A stretch of 64,000 nt of DNA from Candidatus Gastranaerophilales bacterium (GCA_944326545.1 CALVEH010000006.1:1-64000); one strand, 5' to 3'. Shown: positions 35,280 through 44,186, numbered from the stretch's first letter. Translations and numbers: made by a program. The notes: generated from the letters alone by a model not told the origin.

Positions 35280-35864
35280 TTAAAATTCAATTCCTTTACG
35301 TGCCTTTATCCCCTTATCCCAATAATGTTTTACAGGGATAATTTCTGATACGAGGTCAGCCACCTCAATTATTTCTTGTTTGGCATTTCTGCCTGTTAGA
35401 ACAATTTCCATATTTTGGGGTTTGTTTTTTAGCGTCTCAACCATATCTGCAAGTTGTATACAACCTAAATCTATTGCTATATTTGCTTCATCAAGTATGA
35501 TGAGCTGATATTTATCCTCTTTTATTGCATTTTGTGCTGTTTTCCAACCTTCTTGTATTAGAAGTTTATCTTCTTCTTTTATGTTGTTTGAATAAACTAT
35601 TCTGTCCAGGCCAGCTTGTACAATTTTGACATTATCTTTCATTTGCGGGCACAATTGAGAAAAAGAAATAAGTTCTCCGTAGTCATTTCCACCTTTTGTG
35701 AACATAACAATCAAAACTTTCCAGCCTCTGCCTAGAGCTCTCATTGCAAGACCAAGTGATGCTGTAGTTTTACCTTTTCCATTACCTGTATAAACTTGTA
35801 TATAACCGTGTTGTAAGAACTCAGGATTATATAATTTATTGGCATCGAAATTTGATGAATTCAT
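35280..35864 (-). CDS. cobO: Cob(I)alamin/corrinoid adenosyltransferase, CobO/BtuR type
   Basis: Transfers the 5'-deoxyadenosyl group from ATP to cob(I)alamin or a corrinoid. The P-loop is VYTGNGKGKTTASLGLAMRA, followed by the Trp/Lys-containing GWKVLIVMFTKGG, LIILDEANIA and VLTGRNAKQEIIEVADLVSE. At 194 residues it is normal. The start overlaps the XRE stop by one base (TAATG). No other cobalamin gene is nearby, so salvage rather than synthesis is likely. Confidence 0.96.
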   Translation of the reverse strand: MNSSNFDANKLYNPEFLQHGYIQVYTGNGKGKTTASLGLAMRALGRGWKVLIVMFTKGGNDYGELISFSQLCPQMKDNVKIVQAGLDRIVYSNNIKEEDKLLIQEGWKTAQNAIKEDKYQLIILDEANIAIDLGCIQLADMVETLKNKPQNMEIVLTGRNAKQEIIEVADLVSEIIPVKHYWDKGIKARKGIEF

Positions 35865-36214
35865 TATTTTATAAGTCCGCTTTCCTTAAGAAAACCTATT
35901 ATCGCACAAGCACAGCTCTTTTGATACTTGATAGGAGCTTTTTGTAACAAGTATAGCGCTTCTGCTAATTTTTCATCTTTATCATACCATCTTCTTGAGT
36001 TTGTTTGGTTATCTTCCCTAAAAAACCATTCAATCGGTTTAGAATAAAATTCGGCAAACTTAATTAATTCAAGTACATCAACTTTGCGTGTACCTTTTTC
36101 AATAACAGATATACCTGATATTGGAAGATTCATCAGTTCTGCTATTTCTTCTTGTTTTAAACCCGACTCTATTCTAGCAAGTTTTAATTTTTTGCTTAAT
36201 TCTTTTCTGTTCAT
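35864..36214 (-). CDS. XRE-family helix-turn-helix regulator
   Basis: A 116-residue protein with an N-terminal HTH (KLKLARIESGLKQEEIAELM then LPISGISVIEKGTRKVDVLE; about 8-60) of the XRE/Cro type. Its C-terminal half (EWFFREDNQTNSRRWYDKDE and on) is a small helical effector part without a known domain. It is the first gene of a nine-gene string ending with recG. The promoter just upstream overlaps a perfect TTACAT-N2-ATGTAA dyad, which fits autoregulation. Confidence 0.88.
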   Translation of the reverse strand: MNRKELSKKLKLARIESGLKQEEIAELMNLPISGISVIEKGTRKVDVLELIKFAEFYSKPIEWFFREDNQTNSRRWYDKDEKLAEALYLLQKAPIKYQKSCACAIIGFLKESGLIK

Positions 36215-36245
36215 TTTATTAGTATTTGTAGTCTATTTCGATTCA

Positions 36246-36274
36246 TTATAATGGTAAATTACATCTATGTAAAG
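36246..36274 (-). promoter_or_regulatory. Strong promoter of the XRE-recG string with overlapping dyad operator
   Basis: On the minus strand: TTTACA (36274 to 36269), 17-bp spacer, TATAAT (36251 to 36246). The sequence TTACAT-AG-ATGTAA (36273 to 36260) is a perfect dyad covering the -35 box. A second small dyad, GTAA-A-TTAC, adjoins it. The start codon is about 32 bp below the -10 box. Confidence 0.7.
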
Positions 36275-36319
36275 GTGTATATTCTTTTGTATGATATTAT
36301 TGTATAATTATTTGCTGTG

Positions 36320-36874
36320 ATGAATTTTGAAAATAAAGCTGAATTAAGAGTAACTTGCAAAAAAATACGTTCTGGCTTAGATATTTCTGTATTATCTGAA
36401 AATATCTGTAAAAACATAAAAAAATGGAATGTTTATTCAACATCAAAGAATATTCTGATTTTTTATCCAATAGGCTCTGAAATATCTTTACTAGAGCTTT
36501 TATCTGACATTTCTCATAATTTTTATTTTCCTTGCGTTGTTGAAAATGATTTGTATATCGCAAAATACGACAAAAGTCTTGGCTTTTCTAATGGAAAATT
36601 TGGAATTAAAGAACCTGTCACTCCACGACTTAGTAACGCTGATTTCATTGATTTGGCTTTAATTCCTGCATTGGCTGCAGATCAAAAAGGTTATAGACTT
36701 GGATATGGCAAGGGGTTTTACGATAGATTTTTAACTAAATATCCAAATATTACAAAGGCAGTTCCTGTAAGTAAATGTCTTGTTTTTGATGAAATTCCCT
36801 CAGAAGAGCACGATGTCAAAGTCAATTATGTAATCACAGAATCAGATATTATAGATTTTAGATGTCAGATTTAA
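36320..36874 (+). CDS. 5-formyltetrahydrofolate cyclo-ligase
   Basis: Converts 5-formyl-THF to 5,10-methenyl-THF with ATP. A 184-residue protein with the ILIFYPIGSEIS block, FGIKEP, the substrate-binding DLALIPALAADQKGYRLGYG (the GxGxGFYDR element here reads LGYGKGFYDRFL), and a late VNYVITE. The ATG at 36320 is preferred over the GTG three bases earlier. A TATAAT lies at 36303-36308, so the leader would be only a few bases. The end overlaps the convergent 36858 gene by 17 bp. Confidence 0.93.
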   Translation: MNFENKAELRVTCKKIRSGLDISVLSENICKNIKKWNVYSTSKNILIFYPIGSEISLLELLSDISHNFYFPCVVENDLYIAKYDKSLGFSNGKFGIKEPVTPRLSNADFIDLALIPALAADQKGYRLGYGKGFYDRFLTKYPNITKAVPVSKCLVFDEIPSEEHDVKVNYVITESDIIDFRCQI

Positions 36875-37298
36875 GATGATTTACTCTTCCAACATCAATT
36901 ACATCGCATACAAGATATTTAATGCCGTATAATAATAGTCCGATTGTGAATACTTTTGATAATTTTTTGCTCAATAATGCACCTGTTGCAAGTGCTGCAG
37001 GTACTACGTCCATCGCCATTTGACTAAATGCTCCGGAAATATAGCCTGTTATTCCGTTAATTTTGTCAGGTAGACTCCAGTCTGCATTACTTCTAAAATA
37101 CCAGTCTTTAAGTTTGCTGGTTGTTATATTTCTGTCATCCATTTTTCTTGAACGTGTAAACAAATCAGTAAGTCTTTCAGATGACCTGATTTTAATATTT
37201 TCTGCAGCGTGCTTTTTGCCGACATCGTGTGCATTGTATAAAACCATGCCTGCTGTTAGAGTTCCTGCTACTTTTGCTGCTATGTTCCACTTATTCAT
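36858..37298 (-). CDS. Unknown membrane-associated protein
   Basis: A 146-residue protein with a hydrophobic N-terminal helix (about 6-22, AAKVAGTLTAGMVLY), a basic central part (SERLTDLFTRSRKMDDRN), and two hydrophobic helices in the C-terminal half (about 88-108 and 114-130). No motif is recognised. It lies 10 bp downstream of the 37309 gene on the same strand, and the two are likely one operon. It converges with the folate enzyme gene. Confidence 0.65.
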   Translation of the reverse strand: MNKWNIAAKVAGTLTAGMVLYNAHDVGKKHAAENIKIRSSERLTDLFTRSRKMDDRNITTSKLKDWYFRSNADWSLPDKINGITGYISGAFSQMAMDVVPAALATGALLSKKLSKVFTIGLLLYGIKYLVCDVIDVGRVNHLKSDI

Positions 37299-37308
37299 AT
37301 TCGTTCAC

Positions 37309-38046
37309 TTACTTCTTATCTGTTTTCTTTTTGGGAGGATTGTTGTCATCGACTTTTACTGTTTGTCCTGCTGTTTTAAGAGCTGCTTTAGCTGCATCAA
37401 GTGCATCTAATCCGTAACCTGAATCAGACTGTTGTATTTGTGATAACAGTTGTTGGGTCAATGCATCACCTTGTGCCCATCCATTTTCAAGGATTCCTGT
37501 ACCAATCATTTTTACGTTTGAGTATTTACTTTGTAATAATAAGTTTAATAATGCGGTTAAAGCTGGATCATTTTTTCTTGATTCATCTTCTCTAAAACGT
37601 TTCATAAGTTCTTTTGCACCCATAAGTTTTATTTCTGGGTTGTCATTTCTTATGTAATTTTCTAATGTTCTTATATAGTCATCTGTTAATAATACAATAT
37701 CTTTTTTAGGTTTTTCTTCGGTTTTTGTATTATTGTTCAATGCTGACGCCCCAACAGGTACAGTTGGTGGCATATTATATGTTGGTTGATTCATTGTGTA
37801 ATATGCTTTGTCATATGCTTGTGTTGGTGCTGGAGCTTGGGTTGTTGCATTGTTGTTGTAAATATTTGCACCATTAGGGTTAACTGATGCCCCTATGATG
37901 TTGATTGTAACCCCATTTGCATTTGTAGGTATTGAACCAGGAGTTCCTGTGCCAATGTTAAAAGTAGCACCAGATGTGCTGCCTGTTGAAGCAGGCATAT
38001 TTTGCACCTGAGTATATGGTTTGTATCCTAATGGATAATTTTGCAT
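37309..38046 (-). CDS. Unknown protein with disordered N-terminus and HEAT-like helical domain
   Basis: A 245-residue protein. Residues 1-115 are Asn/Thr/Pro/Gly-rich and presumably disordered (PTNANGVTINIIGASVNPNG). Residues about 118-225 are helical (DDYIRTLENYIRNDNPEIKL, ELMKRFREDESRKND, LTALLNLLLQSKYSNVKMIG), the pattern of one or two HEAT-type units. The C-terminus is Lys-rich (NNPPKKKTDKK). No signal peptide is seen. It is probably a binding protein and pairs with the 36858 gene. Confidence 0.7.
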   Translation of the reverse strand: MQNYPLGYKPYTQVQNMPASTGSTSGATFNIGTGTPGSIPTNANGVTINIIGASVNPNGANIYNNNATTQAPAPTQAYDKAYYTMNQPTYNMPPTVPVGASALNNNTKTEEKPKKDIVLLTDDYIRTLENYIRNDNPEIKLMGAKELMKRFREDESRKNDPALTALLNLLLQSKYSNVKMIGTGILENGWAQGDALTQQLLSQIQQSDSGYGLDALDAAKAALKTAGQTVKVDDNNPPKKKTDKK

Positions 38047-38153
38047 ACTTTCACCTTACACTTCTTTTCCAAATATATAAACGTCTTTGATTTAATAAAA
38101 ATGCTATTTTTTTAAATTATGTAACAAAATTGTAATAAATATCTTATTATTCC

Positions 38154-38180
38154 TAAAGTTATAAAAAAAAATACCGATGC
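38154..38180 (+). promoter_or_regulatory. Sigma-28-like flagellar promoter before the 979-residue repeat protein
   Basis: TAAAGTTA (38154-38161), 11-bp spacer, ACCGATGC (38173-38180). Against the sigma-28 consensus TAAAGTTT-N11-GCCGATAA the upstream box matches 7 of 8, the spacer is exact and CCGAT is intact. Start near 38188, about 28 nt before the ATG. Confidence 0.55.
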
Positions 38181-38215
38181 AGGAATTATACAGGGAAAAT
38201 ATAAGGAGTAATATT

Positions 38216-41155
38216 ATGGTTGATGGCGTAAATTTTAATCCATTTACAGGGAAGGTACTTACAACAGAAGAAATTCAAAAATTAGATGAAAATAAAGATG
38301 GCATAGTTTCAAACGATGAGCTTACTGCAGGAATGTCTTGGCTATCTGAAACACAAGACTCAGAAGGTGATGTTGAAATTCCTGAAGAGGGTGAACAACC
38401 TCCAAAAGAGCCTGCTCCTGAGTTGGATACTCGTGGAGAAGGTATTTATAATGCAGCTATTGAACACGGTGCAACTGATACTGCTAATACAACTCAAGAG
38501 CTTGCTGCTAATTTGACAAAAATTGAAAGCCAATATATAGAAAAAGTTTTAACTGAAAAGGGTATCACTGATTCTACTGAAATTTCTCAAATTGTGTCTT
38601 ATCTAAAAAATCAAAAAGTTGAATTTTTGAATAACTACATAAATGAAAATCCGGAAGGTCCTTATGAAATGGAAGCTGTAGCAGCAGCTTATATTCAGAA
38701 GATGGATGAAGCATTTGCTTCTCGTCAAGAATCTGTTGGCGAACTTAACGGAAAAATTGAAGATATGAAAGCTAATGCAGGCAATTTTGATGATTTGTAT
38801 GCGCAAGTAGGTAATAACGGTTCTTATATGGATCCGGATGAATTTGCTGCTCTTAAAGATAAAGCAACTTCATACATTTTAGGTCAAATGCTAAATGGTG
38901 AAATGGATACCGAGTTTCTTTCTTCTATAAATCCAAATTATACTCAAGATAGCAACTACATAACAGCAATGAATGCTATTAAGTCAATGCAAAGTGCATC
39001 TGACCCAGAAAAAATGCAGGAATATTTAGATAAGGCAGAAGCTGCTATTTCTAAATTCCTTGGATATCAAAATACTGATGGTACTTCCAAATTAGCTAAT
39101 GCTATAAATGCAACTCATCAAAAAGGTGTTGACGCTGAAAATGCTGAAAAACAAGAAGCTTATAAACAAGAATTAACTCAATTTATTGCAGAAGCAGAAG
39201 ATCAGTATATTGAAAAAGCTATGTCTGCTGACAGTTCTTCTTCTCAATTGGTTGTATATTTGAAAGAAGCATCTGCTGAATTCTTAACAAACTATTTAAA
39301 AGAAAATCCAGAAGGTCCATATGATTTAGATGCTGTTTCTGCAGCTTATACTCAAGCTATGGATCAAGCTCTTGCAACAAGATCTGACGAAATTGACAAT
39401 ATGAATGATTCTATTAATGATATGAAAAATTCATCTAGTGATTTTGAAAGTTTGTATGCAACAGCAATGGAAAAAGGCAGCTATATTGATGCAGGCGAAT
39501 TCCAAGAACTAAAAGATGAAGCAATCGATTATATTCTTGGACAAATGATGAATGGTGAGATTGATGAAGACTTTATGTCTGCGTTAAAGAAAGGTTATCA
39601 AGTTGACTCAAATTATGTAACTGCATTAAAAGCAATAAATTCTTTGGAAGGTGAAACAGATCCTGACAAAATTAAAGAACTGATTACTCAAGCTGAAGAA
39701 GCAATATCTCGACTAATTGGTGGTCAAAATAATGATGGAACTTCCAGATTAGTAGATGCAATAAATGCAAAAAATCAAAGCATTATAGACGCTCAAAAAG
39801 CAGAGGAACTTGCTAAAAATAAAGAAGAAGTTTCTCAATATATTGATGATTTAGTTGAAAACTATTCTAATAGTCCAGATGTAAGCCAAGACGATATTCA
39901 AAAATACTCAGAACACTTGACTAGTATTATGAATGCATTCTTTGAACAATATAACCCAGAAAATGGTGAAGATGTTGAGGCAGAATTTAAAATTTACCTT
40001 AATAATATTGAAAAAGAATACAACAAAGTAATGCAAGAATTTTCTGCTGGTGAACCAATAGACGACATTTATAACAGACTTGTTGATGGTGTTGAATCTG
40101 CTGGATCATACGTTTCTGATGATGAAAAAGCTCAAATTGTTGATGCAGCTACAGATTTGTTTGTAAATACTATCTTGACAGATGGTGATACTTCTAAACT
40201 TAAAGCTATTTATCCAAATTATGCATCTAACCCTGATTATATTGAGGCTAAACAATTATTAGATAATCTCTATAATTCTGCTACTCCAACTGAAGATTAT
40301 GAAAAAATTAAAGAATTGTTAGGTCAAATGATCGAAAATTACGGTGTTGATAAAATTTCTTCTGCTGTAAAAACTGAAGAATCTAAGAATATTAATCTTC
40401 AACCAGGCGGCTCATTGACTAATGGTTTGTGGGGCTATGGCTCTAATGATACGTACGGTGGTGACAACTTGGTTTACGTTAACTTCCAAATTGACGATAA
40501 AGGCAATGTCGTTTGGACAAACCAAAACGATAAAGGTGATGTTGAAAAAGTCCTTAATCAACTAGAAGATAGAATTAAAGCTCAACTAAAAGAACAATTA
40601 GGTGATTTGTATGTTGAAGCTGATATTGAAAAATACTTTGATGACGCAGTATTACAGCAATTGATTAATTTCGGCAACCTAAGTAATACAGTAACGGTTG
40701 AATCTTTGGTTGATGGCATCATTAAAGAATTTAACAAAATAGCTACAGAAGGCATAAAAGGCACAAATTCTAATAACGGTGGTATCGACAGAACTCAAGT
40801 CTTAAAGGATTCTGGTGCTGTTGATGATTATACGCAAGGTGAAGTAAAAGGTCACCAATATTGGAAATCTAGTAAAGCTAAAGATAGTGCCAAAAATGTT
40901 GCAAGAAATATGCTTGAAATGCTTAGAGCTTCTTTAATAGAACAAGCTAAAACTGTACTTGGTGATAAATTTATTGAATCAGATATATCAATAATGATTG
41001 ATCAAAGTATCAATGAAACAGTTGATTCTTATGGTTATTGGGATACTAAAGGTGGTGCTAGAGATAAATACGCCTTCAATGCTAAAGATATGTATGACAA
41101 CTTCTTTGATAACTTTGAAGAAAAACTTAATAAATATAAACAAGACAATCAATAA
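38216..41155 (+). CDS. EF-hand protein with three long internal repeats
   Basis: 979 residues from the ATG at 38216, which has AAGGAG nine bases before it. A canonical EF-hand loop is at residues 24-35 (DENKDGIVSNDE, with ligands at 1, 3, 5, 9 and 12). Then come three helical repeats: the first two about 225 residues apart (YIEKVLTEKG and YIEKAMSADS, both with NPEGPY, GSY and YILGQM), and a more divergent third (YIDDLVENYS, GSYVSDDEK). The C-terminal 280 residues are a separate alpha/beta part (from NIQPGG-like NLQPGGSLTNGLWGYG). There is no signal peptide. The sigma-28-like promoter suggests a late flagellar or motility role. The family is unknown to me. Confidence 0.82.
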   Translation: MVDGVNFNPFTGKVLTTEEIQKLDENKDGIVSNDELTAGMSWLSETQDSEGDVEIPEEGEQPPKEPAPELDTRGEGIYNAAIEHGATDTANTTQELAANLTKIESQYIEKVLTEKGITDSTEISQIVSYLKNQKVEFLNNYINENPEGPYEMEAVAAAYIQKMDEAFASRQESVGELNGKIEDMKANAGNFDDLYAQVGNNGSYMDPDEFAALKDKATSYILGQMLNGEMDTEFLSSINPNYTQDSNYITAMNAIKSMQSASDPEKMQEYLDKAEAAISKFLGYQNTDGTSKLANAINATHQKGVDAENAEKQEAYKQELTQFIAEAEDQYIEKAMSADSSSSQLVVYLKEASAEFLTNYLKENPEGPYDLDAVSAAYTQAMDQALATRSDEIDNMNDSINDMKNSSSDFESLYATAMEKGSYIDAGEFQELKDEAIDYILGQMMNGEIDEDFMSALKKGYQVDSNYVTALKAINSLEGETDPDKIKELITQAEEAISRLIGGQNNDGTSRLVDAINAKNQSIIDAQKAEELAKNKEEVSQYIDDLVENYSNSPDVSQDDIQKYSEHLTSIMNAFFEQYNPENGEDVEAEFKIYLNNIEKEYNKVMQEFSAGEPIDDIYNRLVDGVESAGSYVSDDEKAQIVDAATDLFVNTILTDGDTSKLKAIYPNYASNPDYIEAKQLLDNLYNSATPTEDYEKIKELLGQMIENYGVDKISSAVKTEESKNINLQPGGSLTNGLWGYGSNDTYGGDNLVYVNFQIDDKGNVVWTNQNDKGDVEKVLNQLEDRIKAQLKEQLGDLYVEADIEKYFDDAVLQQLINFGNLSNTVTVESLVDGIIKEFNKIATEGIKGTNSNNGGIDRTQVLKDSGAVDDYTQGEVKGHQYWKSSKAKDSAKNVARNMLEMLRASLIEQAKTVLGDKFIESDISIMIDQSINETVDSYGYWDTKGGARDKYAFNAKDMYDNFFDNFEEKLNKYKQDNQ

Positions 41156-41178
41156 TATCTTATACATTTTCTATCACA

Positions 41179-41207
41179 AAGCAGGAAAAAGAATTCCTGC
41201 TTTTTTT
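41179..41207 (+). terminator. Rho-independent terminator of the repeat-protein gene
   Basis: A 9-bp perfect stem, AAGCAGGAA (41179-41187) with TTCCTGCTT (41194-41202), has a 6-nt loop and runs into a T-run to 41207. Confidence 0.95.
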
Positions 41208-41244
41208 ATTTGTAAAAAGTTTCTCATTTATCTATAATTAGTTT

Positions 41245-41841
41245 ATGGATATAGAAATTTCAAACGAACCTGTTTCTTATTTGAGTGAGTTTCCTCAGCA
41301 TTTATGTAAAATGTGTGGTAAGTGCTGTAAGGCAATTACCACACCATATACTCATGAAGAGCTTGTTAAACTAGCTCAGGAAGGACAAGAAGAAGCTAAG
41401 GTCTTTGTTGAAATATTTGAAAGATATAATTCTGTTGATGAAGCTCGTGCTGTAGTGCCTGATCATGTTGAAAATATTTTAAATCAACTGAAGAAAAACA
41501 ACCCTGATTTTGATGAATCTAAGGTTACTTTTTATCATTGTCCTCATTTGACTGATGATAATAAGTGCTCTATTCACTCAACCAGACCTGATTGTTGTCG
41601 TAGAGCGCCTCGTAATGGTTGGTCACTGTTTCCTCCTGGGTGTGGATTTAAAGGTTGGCAGTTCCAACAACGTGAAAAGGTAAAAGCTTCTGTAAGAAAG
41701 CTGAAAGAGTACTTAGCTGAACTTGAGCTATTAGATGATGATTTTGTGCTTCAAGAACGCAATAAAACCGTTAAAGAAATGAAAGAGTTTATAAAAGAAA
41801 AAATTAAACCTTGGGAAAAATATGGTGCGTCTTTCTGGTAA
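41245..41841 (+). CDS. YkgJ-family cysteine-cluster protein
   Basis: A 198-residue protein. The N-terminal cluster is C21-x2-C24-x2-C27-C28 (LCKMCGKCCKA). The second cluster is CPHLTDDNKCSIHSTRPDCC followed by RRAPRNG and PGCGF. It is the same metal-binding family as the 6196 gene but larger, with a helical Lys/Glu-rich tail (about 150-198). In some genomes this family is annotated as an Fe-S-binding flagellin N-methylase-type protein, but no enzymatic residues are visible here. It is monocistronic between a terminator and a convergent gene. Confidence 0.87.
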   Translation: MDIEISNEPVSYLSEFPQHLCKMCGKCCKAITTPYTHEELVKLAQEGQEEAKVFVEIFERYNSVDEARAVVPDHVENILNQLKKNNPDFDESKVTFYHCPHLTDDNKCSIHSTRPDCCRRAPRNGWSLFPPGCGFKGWQFQQREKVKASVRKLKEYLAELELLDDDFVLQERNKTVKEMKEFIKEKIKPWEKYGASFW

Positions 41842-41847
41842 GCGTTT

Positions 41848-43701
41848 TTATTTTCCTATGCTTTTTATATAGTCAGATATCTTGGTTATAATTGGTTTCT
41901 TTGTTTCTTGTAAAAGTTCATTATACTTTTGTTTTAACAGTTTTTCTATATTTTCTGATTCAACTGTTTTTATTTTGTTTTTCAACAAGCTTAATGCCTG
42001 TTTTGCTTTGTTATGTCTTTTTAATAAATCGACATATTCATATATTATCAAATTATTAAACGGTTCAAGCCTCAATGCGTATGAATAGTAGTTTGCTGCA
42101 TTTTGAAAATCATTAGCTTTGTCTGCTGAAAGTGCTGCATTGTATAGATATTCTACATTCATTTCATCAAGCATTGATGCTTCTTTGTAGTATAAAAAGG
42201 CATTTTCATATTCTTGAGCGTTAAAATAAAGTTTTGCCAAAAATGCGTAATATTTATGGTTGGCAGGTTGTAAAGATACAGCAATTTTTGCATTTTCTAT
42301 TGATAGATTTTTTAATCCCTGAGATTCAAATATTAGCGATTTATATCTGTATGCTTCTGCACAGCTGTTGTCTAATTTTATTATATTTTCTATTATTTTT
42401 GCTGCATCAGCGTATTTTTCTTGTCTGATATTTAGTTTGGCTAAAAGCAAATGAGCATAAATAAAATGTTTATTTAAATACAAAACTTTAGTTGCTATAT
42501 CTTTTGCTGTTTGATATTGACCTAACTCGCAATAGCAGTCAGCAAGTTCGCTAAGATATTCAAGAGATTCCGGTTTTATAAAAAGCGCTTTTTGCAAACA
42601 CTCTACAGCTTCTTTGTACATAGGAAATTCTTTGTATATTTTTGCCATTGCATAATACAAAAAGTCATTATCAGAAATCTTTTCTGATAAGCGTTGTAAT
42701 GCGTTTTTAGCATCGAGTATATTTCCTTTTTGTGCGTTAATTAATGATTTTAGAATAATAGCGTCAACATAATTTGGGTCTATTAATAAGATATGATCAA
42801 TAGTTTCTTGAGCTTTTTGTAAATCCTTTTTCTCGTAGTATAGGTAAGCTAAAGAGTAGTTATAAATTATATTGTTAGATTCAATCGATACGGCTTTTTT
42901 AAAAGAGTCTTCTGCTTCCATTAGCCAACCGTTCAAAGAGTATGCTGTACCTAAATTATAGTGATAAAACGCGTTATTAGGTTCAATTTTTATTGCAAAC
43001 TGAAAATAATTAATTGCATCAGCTACTTTGTTTTGATCTAATTTGAGTAATCCTAGATAGTTGTATGTTCTGTCACATTGTATTTCTTCAAGAATGCTGT
43101 TAAATAGCTTTTCTGCATCGCTGTCTTGATGTTTTTTGTAGTAAATAACACCGAGATAGAACTTGGCATCTGTGTTTTGTGGATATAATTTTATAATCTC
43201 TTGAAAGACGCCTATTGCTTTAAAAATTTGGTTCGTTTTTAGTCTTGCATATCCTTCTAGAAGAAGCAGTTTTTCATTTTTTCTTTCTTCGTAGTTAAAC
43301 TTGCTTTCATCTAGCTCTGACAATACAGTATTAAACTGTTTGCACTCTGTTAGCATTTCAAGATAAGTAATAAAATTTTCTAAATTAGGGGAAAGTTTAT
43401 AAAGCTTTTCTGCAAACGTCAGTGCTTTTGTGTATTTTTTATTGTATTTATTTATATTTACTACTATTTTAAGAGTTTCAATGTGCTCTGGGTCTATATC
43501 AAGTATTTTTTCTGCATATTCTAATGCTCTTTCAAAATTTTTCATAAGAAAATACAGATGTGAAATCTGAGCAAGTATTTCTATGTTATCACTTTCAATA
43601 CAGAGAGCCTTATACAAAGCTTCTATAGCTTGTTTGTAGTGCTTTTCTTCTTGAAGTTGGAAAGCTTGCTTTAAAAATTTTGATGTTAACCCTTCACTCA
43701 T
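41848..43701 (-). CDS. Large tetratricopeptide-repeat protein
   Basis: A 617-residue protein made of about fifteen TPR units from end to end. Clear ones are NIEILAQISHLYFLMKNFER (about 37-57), AFYHYNLGTAYSLNGWLMEA (about 245-265), LEYLSELADCYCELGQYQTA (about 378-398) and HKYYAFLAKLYFNAQEYENA (about 480-500). No signal peptide or enzymatic domain is seen. It lies at the end of the envelope cluster but has its own promoter (43737-43765), so it may be independent. It is a probable scaffold. Confidence 0.9.
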   Translation of the reverse strand: MSEGLTSKFLKQAFQLQEEKHYKQAIEALYKALCIESDNIEILAQISHLYFLMKNFERALEYAEKILDIDPEHIETLKIVVNINKYNKKYTKALTFAEKLYKLSPNLENFITYLEMLTECKQFNTVLSELDESKFNYEERKNEKLLLLEGYARLKTNQIFKAIGVFQEIIKLYPQNTDAKFYLGVIYYKKHQDSDAEKLFNSILEEIQCDRTYNYLGLLKLDQNKVADAINYFQFAIKIEPNNAFYHYNLGTAYSLNGWLMEAEDSFKKAVSIESNNIIYNYSLAYLYYEKKDLQKAQETIDHILLIDPNYVDAIILKSLINAQKGNILDAKNALQRLSEKISDNDFLYYAMAKIYKEFPMYKEAVECLQKALFIKPESLEYLSELADCYCELGQYQTAKDIATKVLYLNKHFIYAHLLLAKLNIRQEKYADAAKIIENIIKLDNSCAEAYRYKSLIFESQGLKNLSIENAKIAVSLQPANHKYYAFLAKLYFNAQEYENAFLYYKEASMLDEMNVEYLYNAALSADKANDFQNAANYYSYALRLEPFNNLIIYEYVDLLKRHNKAKQALSLLKNKIKTVESENIEKLLKQKYNELLQETKKPIITKISDYIKSIGK

Positions 43702-43736
43702 ATTCGCTATTCTTTAAAATATACTACCAAGTATTT

Positions 43737-43765
43737 ATTATATTGTTAAATTGGACATTGGTAAA
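43737..43765 (-). promoter_or_regulatory. Promoter of the large TPR gene
   Basis: On the minus strand: TTTACC (43765 to 43760), exactly 17 bp, TATAAT (43742 to 43737). The gene starts about 36 bp downstream. Confidence 0.6.
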
Positions 43766-43787
43766 GTATGGAAACAATTTCAGAAAA

Positions 43788-44177
43788 TTAAGATTCTGCA
43801 ACTGATATATTTGTTACGCCTGCATTTCTTGCTTTGTCCATCAGTTTTACTACTGCCCCGTGTGATGCATCAGGCTGTGCTAAAATCAATACACCTTCTG
43901 GAAACTCTTTGCTTCTTTGTTTTATAGCATCTTCCAGCTGTGAGTCTGTTATTTCTTGGTTATCAATATAATATTTATCATCGTTGCTTACTGTAACAGA
44001 TATAAGTTTATTTTCTTGTTTAACATCTTGTACTTCAACATTGTTAGGCACAGAAAGGTTTAACCCTTGTTGGTCTAATAAAGGTGCAATAACCATCATT
44101 ATTATTAGCAAAACAAGAAATATGTCTGTTAATGGTGTAATGTTTATCTCGTTAAATGTTTTTCTGCTTTTAGACAT
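43788..44177 (-). CDS. exbD: ExbD/TolR-family energy-transduction protein (first of two)
   Basis: A 129-residue protein with one N-terminal membrane helix (INITPLTDIFLVLLIIMMVI, about 11-31) that carries the essential Asp of the proton channel (PLTDIFLVLL), then a periplasmic domain ending in GVTNISVAES. With ExbB it converts the proton gradient to work on TonB. It lies 9 bp downstream of a second exbD gene. Length and motif are standard. Confidence 0.94.
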   Translation of the reverse strand: MSKSRKTFNEINITPLTDIFLVLLIIMMVIAPLLDQQGLNLSVPNNVEVQDVKQENKLISVTVSNDDKYYIDNQEITDSQLEDAIKQRSKEFPEGVLILAQPDASHGAVVKLMDKARNAGVTNISVAES

Positions 44178-44186
44178 TTTTTTATC

